From Cristatella mucedo (Eukaryota > Bryozoa > Phylactolaemata > Cristatellidae), in the NCBI GenBank assembly GCA_009760855.2, contig WPIO01000038.1:2068501-2132500 (forward strand): a stretch of DNA of 64,000 bases, read 5' to 3'. The number at the start of each line of letters is the position of its first letter. The stretch's first letter is position 1. Below, in pieces: positions 58,257 to 64,000 of the stretch. Made by a program: the position numbers and the translations under genes. The notes beneath the pieces are model-generated. The model did no database searches, had not been told where the DNA came from, and saw only the letters and a program-made list of their open reading frames with translations.

Positions 58257-61200
58257 CTGCAACAGCCGGAAGCGGATGTTGAGCGAGTGTAGACGGAGCA
58301 TTCCTAGCTAACCACGTTGAGCCAACTCATATGCACCAACACTCGTATGAGGCGTTGGGCTCGAATTCGACGGCTTCACGAAATAGTAAAATTGATAGCA
58401 ACCCATTTGCACAGCAACTTGATGGAGCCGAATCTCTTTCCTTTGAGCACTTCACGTCGCACTGAGTGAGTGCAGTGGCCGTGCGAGTCGAATTCACGCG
58501 CTAGAATGAGCTGCCAGAGAGAGAGAGAGAGACTGCTCAAGCAGCTCCAATCGGCACACAAAGCACCACTCCGCAGGATCCTAGAAAGGGCTGCTCTGCC
58601 ACCTGCACCGCATCTATCGGCGTTTGATTGCCAGCAGGGACTAGTGACGTAGTAGAAGCCGTTAGTCCAGCTACAGACGGCGAGCCGTGATGGTACACTA
58701 GGTAAGGCTGTCGCTTTTCACAACCTCGGTCATGAGGTTGGGGAGGGGGTCGAATCCTGCGGTGGGCGATCCTTTATTGCTGCTACAAGCAAGCAGTGGT
58801 GATAGCCGTAAAGGCTCTTCTGTCGCTACTACACAAAAGAGGCTGAATCGGCTAGAATTTGTTTAGACCCTGCTGATTATGCTATAGCGAAAATTTCAGA
58901 ACGCAGACGATAACGGCTACCGGTAATCCGGTAAGCATTAAACGTATGATGTCCCCAGGGATCTCGTTAATGTACCCTATTCTTCATAGGCTATACTCCT
59001 GCCTTGTTAATATAGGTCGTAGGTCTGAGTTCCACGGTGGGCTATACTGCAGTACCCACCGCAAGCGGCTGTGATAGTCGTTAAAGCTCTTCTGCTGCTA
59101 CTAGAGCCTGTGGACTCGCTTTTCTGAGTCATAGTAGAAATACAAAACTGTACATAAGCCACATGACGTAAGTGAACCATCTTGCCTCGTGACATAAGTG
59201 GACCATCTTGCCACGTGACAGACTTTCTCACTTTAATTAATAGGGATACAAACGAGGCTGTTGAATCAGCTTATCTTGGCATTTATCTGTAATTAGTTGA
59301 CAAACAGCTCTATCTCTTCGTTGATCCTTTCCTGCCTCCGACCTAATACCCTAGCGACTTCCTTGCAGGCTTGAATTGCCAAGCTTGAGTGGTGGCTGTC
59401 TTCAATTGACGACTAACGACAAGACAAGCCTACTAGTTATGCAGAGACATCTAGTACCAGTCAGAAACTGGAGTCACATCCTCAGAATTGGCTGACCCGG
59501 CCATCTCTGCTTGCACTTAGGCGGCATGGCCATTTTATTCACACATTCGCCTGCACTGGATGCGGATTGCTACATCCCAAATGGCAGGCTACCACAGCTA
59601 CCACAGACAGCACGAAGGTCTTACATGATCTCGCCTATCCGGAGTTACAACCTCATAAACAGGTGTTCAGTGTCATCGACGCCAGTTTTGTCTCACTTTT
59701 CAAATCACCATCACCAGACTTTCGATACATAGTTCTATTGGGGCAAAGCTATTAGCCAAGACTGACAGCCGGCTTCAGTGCCAGTAGGCAAGTAGCCCAC
59801 AGCCGGATCGTTGTCAATGTGCATTTTACTAGCCCACCGACACCGACCCATAAACAAAACAGTCCAATCTCACCCAGTCCCTGTGTCAGGGGTGTGGCAC
59901 AGAAATTCCAGAGGCTCCAACCTCGGCGATGATTCAGTGTAGGGGGATTTCGGCAATGACTACGAAGCACGAGTATCAAATCTGGCAATTAAACCCTAGA
60001 AACAAACAAAAAGCTAGGTTCATGCCGATGACCGATGAACGGTGCTTTGAACAATGATTTGTTTTCCCATTGCAGATTTGGTGCTTGCAACTGTGTCAGA
60101 TGCCTCCCAAACTCAGTATCTAGACTAATCTGCAGTGAACGTCACATAACTGCCACACCACTTCTCTCCGACTTGCACTAGGTCTCTGCATTCTCTTTCT
60201 CCGGCTTGTCTATCTGAATGCTTATAAAAAAATCTTAGCTTCTTTAGCAGCCTCGTTTGTATTTAGCAGCAGAAGAGCCTTAACGGCTATCACTGCCGCT
60301 TGCAGTTGGCAATCAAGGATCGCCCAACTGCAGGATTCGAACCCACGAACTCGGTCGTGAAGAGTGAGCACTTTACCTCATGGGCTATCACGGCCCAGTT
60401 ACTACTTACGCTTCCCCTCGTAACACTCTCAGTCTGGTTATGGTCATTGAGCTATGCCTCTAACCAACCTTAAAATCCTTTGGAGACAGTGCCTCCATTT
60501 CCTATGCTCTGTAAGCCTGAAATCGGATACCGTCAGATATGACTTGACATTTCAAGTGAAGCTATACAGCAGATTATCGCAGCATTAACTTTACCCACAA
60601 TAATCGTTCATTGTGCTTGCACATTTTAAAATTGTGCATGCAATCATTGCACGGCCAGTTGACAGGCTTCCTTTCCTGCCAAATGCCAAGATGAGATTTA
60701 GCTCTCTTAGCGCTTCATGCAAATATATTTTGCTACAATGAGTATTACTATTTCATACTGATTATACAAGTTGGTCAGCGAGGGTTCCCACGTCAGCTGA
60801 CACTGTATGTCAGATGCTAGTATACGCACGGTGAATTGCTTTTGCATCGAACTCCTCCAACGGCACGCTGTCGCTAAAAGCTATCCCTGAACCTGATGCT
60901 GCCACTTCTACGTAAGCTGACCAATATATCCACTATCCTGCTAAGGGCAGATAGGCAATCGCGCAAGCAAAAGTTACTACTGTCATCAGTTTGACCGACA
61001 CATTCACAAGCAGCAGGCAAGCCTTGGCCAGCTCGCCCGCTGTCTGCTGCCTCCTATTCGCATTGGCTATGCTAGTGAGAGGCAGCGCCGCTGCTGCTGC
61101 TGCAGTACCTGACAGACGAACGCAGGCTTCGTAAAGCGGATCCGTGCTGCCGTCATCTTTAACGAAGATCTTCACCAGATCGTCCTCGTGTTCCTCCACG

Positions 61201-61896
61201 AAGCTGTCGCACTGTGCAATAAAGTGAATCCACCACGACAGTCACAACTCGGCAAAAAAAAAACTATCAGAAAGCTTGAATGAAAATACAAAAAGAGAGA
61301 GCACAGGCTCGAGCCGGTGATTACCATCACTTTTGTGGTGCAACAAATCGCAGTCGAGCAATGACGGACACAAGGCCGCACTTTCGAGTGAGCTCGATCC
61401 AAAAGAAAGCCAGCAATAGCGAGGCAAGCCGCCAGCAGATAAGCCAAGCGGGAGTGCGGGTGATATTCATATTTCATGAGATACTCACGGCAAAGCGAAG
61501 TCGCTTAGTGGTCTCGCCGCCCATGATCAGGTTCTTGGTGGCGTCTGGCGAGGCGTAGCGCGAGTTCTGGCGCACGTATATCACCCTGTCGGCACGCTCT
61601 GACTGCATGTAGTCCTTTGCGTTCTCGCAAACGCTTTCCATCACTTCCGTCATGTGTACAGACGACCGTGCGTAGGGCACCTAGGCAACCGACGCAGGAG
61701 CGAGACGCGAGTGCGACTACTTTGAGTCGAGCCACTCGGAAAGCGACGCGGACTGTTGCCGAATAGCGAGCGGCGAGGCAGCTGAGGGGCAAACACAGTG
61801 GACAGACAAAGAGCCTCTCTGCCGAGCGCCGACCGCAGATACCGAGGGGGTGAGAGCAGACGCAGCTGGAGCAGACGACGAGCTCCCCATTATCGT

Positions 61897-61979
<83 letters not shown>

Positions 61980-62348
61980 CAAGGGACAGCACAGCATTAG
62001 GGGGCAAGCTATTAATGTTCACATTCATGCCTGACGCCTATAGTGTAACTGACAGTGGACTCTCAGCTGCAGCTCTTGACTAGCTGCAGTACCGCCACAC
62101 CCCCCCCCAGGCACCGTCAAGCCGACGCAACGCTGCAGAGACACCAATGTGTGAACCAACGACGATGCATGGCTACGATGGCCTACATGGCCTGCGGCAG
62201 GCGGCGGTGGTGGAGACGTCAGCAGCTCATACTTGGCTTATCCTTTGAGTTCCGTCAGGATTTATCCGGAAGCTACCCACTTGTATCATCTTCTTCGGGT
62301 CGGCCAGCGCGATCGCGAAGCGCGCCTCTTCGACCACGAGATGACACG
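58006..62348 (-). CDS. cnpy2: Canopy/CNPY2-like saposin-fold ER protein gene, four exons visible, first exon missing
   Basis: Minus-strand exons 62348-62233, 61680-61489, 61211-61109 and 58256-58006 join in matching phase (1, 0, 0, 1). The product contains DPKKMIQVGSFRINPDGTQ, VPYARSSVHMTEVMESVC, ETTKRLRFACDSFVEEHEDD and two cysteines six residues apart (CVRLSGAC). I recognise this as the CNPY1/CNPY2 branch of the canopy family. These are ER-resident saposin-like proteins with six cysteines, linked to chaperoning and receptor maturation. Five of the six family cysteines are here; the first, with the signal peptide, should be in an upstream exon I could not find and which may lie past the right edge. 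The C-terminus is extended by an Ala/Asp/Glu-rich tail ending RVEL. The gene is convergent with progranulin. Confidence 0.93.
58680..58860 (+). mobile_element. tRNA-derived SINE, best-preserved copy
   Basis: Head gtgatggtacactaggtaag (A-box-like) and gggtcgaatcctgcgg (B-box-like, one base short of GGTTCGAATCC). The body has cgatcctttattgctgc and gatagccgtaaaggctctt, and the end gaggctgaatcggct. It lies in the last CNPY2 intron. Confidence 0.8.
59008..59275 (+). mobile_element. tRNA-derived SINE interrupted by another repeat
   Basis: The SINE body (gatagtcgttaaagctctt) breaks after ctgctgctac at about 59110 and resumes with the standard end gaggctgttgaatcagc at about 59254. The insert resembles 24455-24580. 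Confidence 0.68.
59111..59250. repeat. Unassigned interspersed repeat inside a SINE
   Basis: It has an internal near-duplication (gtgaaccatcttgcc, gtggaccatcttgcc) and ends ctcactttaattaat, as does the copy at 24 kb. Confidence 0.55.
60105..60735 (+). mobile_element. Old LINE family A copy interrupted by a SINE
   Basis: Worn blocks cagtgaacgtcacataactg, ttctctccgacttgcac and aatcctttggagacagtg occur in family A order, ending at gagatttagctctcttagcg near 60720. A SINE occupies about 60236-60400. Confidence 0.7.
60236..60400 (-). mobile_element. tRNA-derived SINE with an exact B-box
   Basis: On the minus strand GGTTCGAATCC is at 60343-60333 and a tRNA-like head (gtgatagcccatgaggta) near 60390. 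The body gatagccgttaaggctctt and end gaggctgctaaagaagc match the family. Confidence 0.8.
61109..61211 (-). CDS. cnpy2: CNPY2-like exon 4
   Basis: The exon is 103 nt, phase 0 to phase 1. It has acceptor tattgcacag/tg and donor tgtcag/gtactg. It encodes CDSFVEEHEDDLVKIF and then CVRLS, corresponding to the Cys-x-Ser-hydrophobic-Val-Glu-Glu helix of the canopy saposin domain. A short CTG/CAG run lies just inside the next intron. Confidence 0.93.
61489..61680 (-). CDS. cnpy2: CNPY2-like exon 3
   Basis: The exon is 192 nt, phase 0 to phase 0. It has acceptor ttgcctag/gt and donor ttgcc/gtgagt. It encodes VPYARSSVHMTEVMESVCEN followed by a 44-residue stretch with the family's YVRxNSR-like segment and ending TTKRLRFA. 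The Val-Pro-Tyr-Ala-Arg-Ser start is a canopy hallmark. Confidence 0.95.
61900..61977. repeat. GA microsatellite, about 75 bp
   Basis: Pure AG dinucleotides in a CNPY2 intron. Confidence 0.97.
62233..62348 (-). CDS. cnpy2: CNPY2-like exon 2
   Basis: The exon is 116 nt, entering in phase 1 after attccag/cg and leaving in phase 0 at gccaa/gtatga. It encodes CHLVVEEARFAIALADPKKM and IQVGSFRINPDGTQRISQ. This is the most conserved stretch of CNPY1/2 proteins. The Cys at its start pairs with the missing first exon to make the usual Cys-x-x-Cys. Confidence 0.93.
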
Positions 62349-62454
62349 CTGGAATGCAACAGCGAGCATGCACCTGGCGCACCAACGTGACGGCTATATG
62401 AGCGCACCTGCATGCTGGCACTGCTGCAGCAACAACAATAACTTGTAATCAGCT

Positions 62455-62560
62455 CTCCGCCTCCTTCCTGCTTCCTTCACAGCATATGCAGTGCTAAAAT
62501 GAGATTTAGTCCTCCGAATGTAGTGTACAAAATGTGTCATCATTATTACTATTATTATCA
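62455..62560 (+). mobile_element. LINE family A-like terminus
   Basis: cacagcatatgcagtgctaa, atgagatttagtcctccga and an ATT-rich tail. Confidence 0.6.
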
Positions 62561-62874
62561 TGATCCCTGCCATGCGCCTACCTCTTGCCAACATACTGAC
62601 CTAGTAGACGTCTTTAATATTGTGGGGCATGGCCACAATACGCATTCACCCCCTGATGGGTGCCTCAGCAAAGATGCCGGCCACGGAGTCAGCGGATCTG
62701 TTTTAACCAACGAGCAGCAGCAGCAGCAGGGTAAAAACAAATGTTGGGTTCAAGAGCATTGCATTGCCCAGGCCAGTCCCGGAGCAGGGGGGCTGCTTGT
62801 CAAATTATTGCTTAGAGACGACGAAGTAAAAACGGCGCAGTTTTGAGATTAGCGAAAAGACTCGCTACATTAAG

Positions 62875-62940
62875 TGATATGCAAAGCACCTTATCAGAGA
62901 ATGAGTTCTCTCTTAGGGAGCTATACACAAGATAATAATA
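62875..62940 (+). mobile_element. LINE family A-like terminus
   Basis: gcaaagcaccttatcagaga and gagttctctcttagggagc, followed by an AAT run. Confidence 0.55.
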
Positions 62941-63776
62941 GTCTTCTAATTAAGCATAGCAGCAACTGATAGACCTCAGACAAGCGCTGGCGCGACAAGA
63001 CAACAGCAGACGCTGCAACTCCGGGGTGGTTTTAGAGTTCTATTACACACCTGGACATTGCTTGTCTCAGTGAAACAGAAAATGGAGCGGCAAAGCGAGC
63101 AGCTGCATCACTGATGGCGAGAAATTATTCAGCAAGCGCCAAAGGCCCGCAGCCCAGCAGCAGACGACCAGCGCACGCACTATGGCTCAGCTAGGCTGGA
63201 AAGCAAAGCGGCAGCAGAGGCAGCAGTCCGCGCGTGCCGCATTGCGGACGGGCTACAGAGCGCTGCTGCCCGCGCAGAGGCAAGCTGAGAGAGAGAGAAA
63301 GAGAGAGAGACAGAGACAGACAGGGACAGACAGACAGGGACAGACAGACGGAGGAAGACAGAGACAGACGGACAGACAGACAGAGAGAACCAGTGATTCC
63401 TCGAGCGAACCGACGAGTGTGATGCAATGCAGCTGCTACCACCAAAGCCGCAGCGTAGACCACCAAAGGCCAGAGTGCGAATTTCGATTGTGTAGGTGAC
63501 TCGAAACCCTGCCTGACGTCCAGCGGGGGGGGGGGGGGGGGGGGAGGGAGCTGGACGACTCGCAACGAGAGATCGAAGAATGCGTGCGTGCGCGTCCTCT
63601 GCTCAGAAAAACGAAAGCCTGCATTATGCACTACGGTGACTCCGCGTATAAAAGAGGCAGGGTCTGAATTGTGAAAAAGAAGGGGACCAAGCACGAAGTC
63701 CTGTGGTGTGTGTGTGTGTGCCCCTCACTTCAGAGGCTCCTCGTACGACTGACTGTTTGGCATATAGGCTCTCGAG
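62941..63776. other. Region upstream of the CNPY2 exons, no first exon seen
   Basis: It holds a GA/GACA microsatellite (63281-63392), a G-run (63524-63543) and a short TG run (63706-63720). No minus-strand signal peptide with a phase-1 donor was found. Confidence 0.5.
63281..63392. repeat. GA and GACA compound microsatellite
   Basis: A GA run passes into gacagacagggacagacaga-type units. Confidence 0.93.
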
Positions 63777-63972
63777 CAGCTGTTCTCAACCTGTGGGTGA
63801 CCACGACCCATTTGGGGGTCGAACGACCCGATCCTTTCACAGGGGTCGCCTAAGACCATCGGAAATCACGCATCTCCACATTTCGCACACAATAACTTTA
63901 TGGTTGGGGGTCGCCAAAACAGGAGGAACTGTATCAAAGGCACGCGGCGTTAGGGAAGGTTGAGAACCACTG
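63777..63972. mobile_element. SPIN-like hAT MITE with 8-bp target-site duplication
   Basis: The left end CAGCTGTTCTCAACCTGTGG and the right end, reversed, CAGTGGTTCTCAACCTTCCC are near-identical inverted termini. The interior has gggggtcgaacgaccc, aggggtcgcctaagaccatc and ttgggggtcgcc. I recognise these as the SPIN family of hAT transposons. Flanking ctctcgag (63769-63776) and ctctagag (63973-63980) form an 8-bp target duplication with one mismatch, as hAT elements make. At 196 bp it is non-autonomous. Confidence 0.88.
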
Positions 63973-64000
63973 CTCTAGAGCTACTATCCACTAAGACAGG

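Noticed and set aside
62558-62740. Minus-strand MFLPCCCCC frame as the missing CNPY2 signal-peptide exon
   Set aside because: The run comes from a CAG repeat, and there is no phase-1 donor after a Cys-x-x motif.

Overview
The window is animal genomic DNA. It has spliced genes with GT-AG introns, secreted and ER proteins, dense non-LTR retrotransposons, tRNA-derived SINEs, a hAT element and long microsatellites. Coding exons are GC-rich, mainly at third codon positions, against a more AT-rich, repeat-loaded intronic background. The progranulin linkers keep a conserved Trp in the style of vertebrate progranulin. A jawless vertebrate such as a lamprey would fit all of this, but the sequence alone does not prove it.

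Three genes can be reconstructed from exons whose splice sites and phases agree. (1) A TMEM19-like gene (DUF92 membrane family) lies on the minus strand. Four exons are visible between 19349 and 4857; its 3' exons lie off the left edge. (2) A very large progranulin (granulin precursor) gene lies on the plus strand, 19691-55250, and begins about 340 bp from the TMEM19 start codon in a head-to-head arrangement. It has 19 phase-consistent exons encoding 17 intact 12-cysteine granulin domains (about 1,344 aa). An eighteenth granulin exon is frameshifted and a nineteenth is a decayed remnant. (3) A canopy/CNPY2-like gene lies on the minus strand, 62348-58006, convergent with progranulin. It lacks only its first (signal-peptide) exon, which probably lies past the right edge.

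Layout: 1-19.2 kb holds TMEM19 introns packed with 3' fragments of one LINE family (called family A here, CR1/L2-like, ATT-repeat tail). 19.35-19.69 kb is a probable bidirectional promoter. 19.7-55.5 kb is progranulin. Its middle (38.1-48.8 kb) grew by layered tandem duplication: a 610-bp exon+intron unit was doubled, then a 3.41-kb block of four exons was doubled, leaving copies that differ at only a couple of sites I could find. 55.5-58 kb is the convergent intergenic region with a 280-bp CT microsatellite and LINE 3' ends. 58-62.4 kb is CNPY2. 62.4-64 kb is repeats, ending in a SPIN-like hAT MITE with an 8-bp target duplication.

The most notable points are the unusual granulin amplification, with nested duplications, exon homogenisation, a frameshifted exon and a pseudo-exon; the SPIN-type transposon, a family known for horizontal transfer; and an 806-bp inverted-repeat element inside the duplicated intron that carries a coding-like stretch I could not identify.
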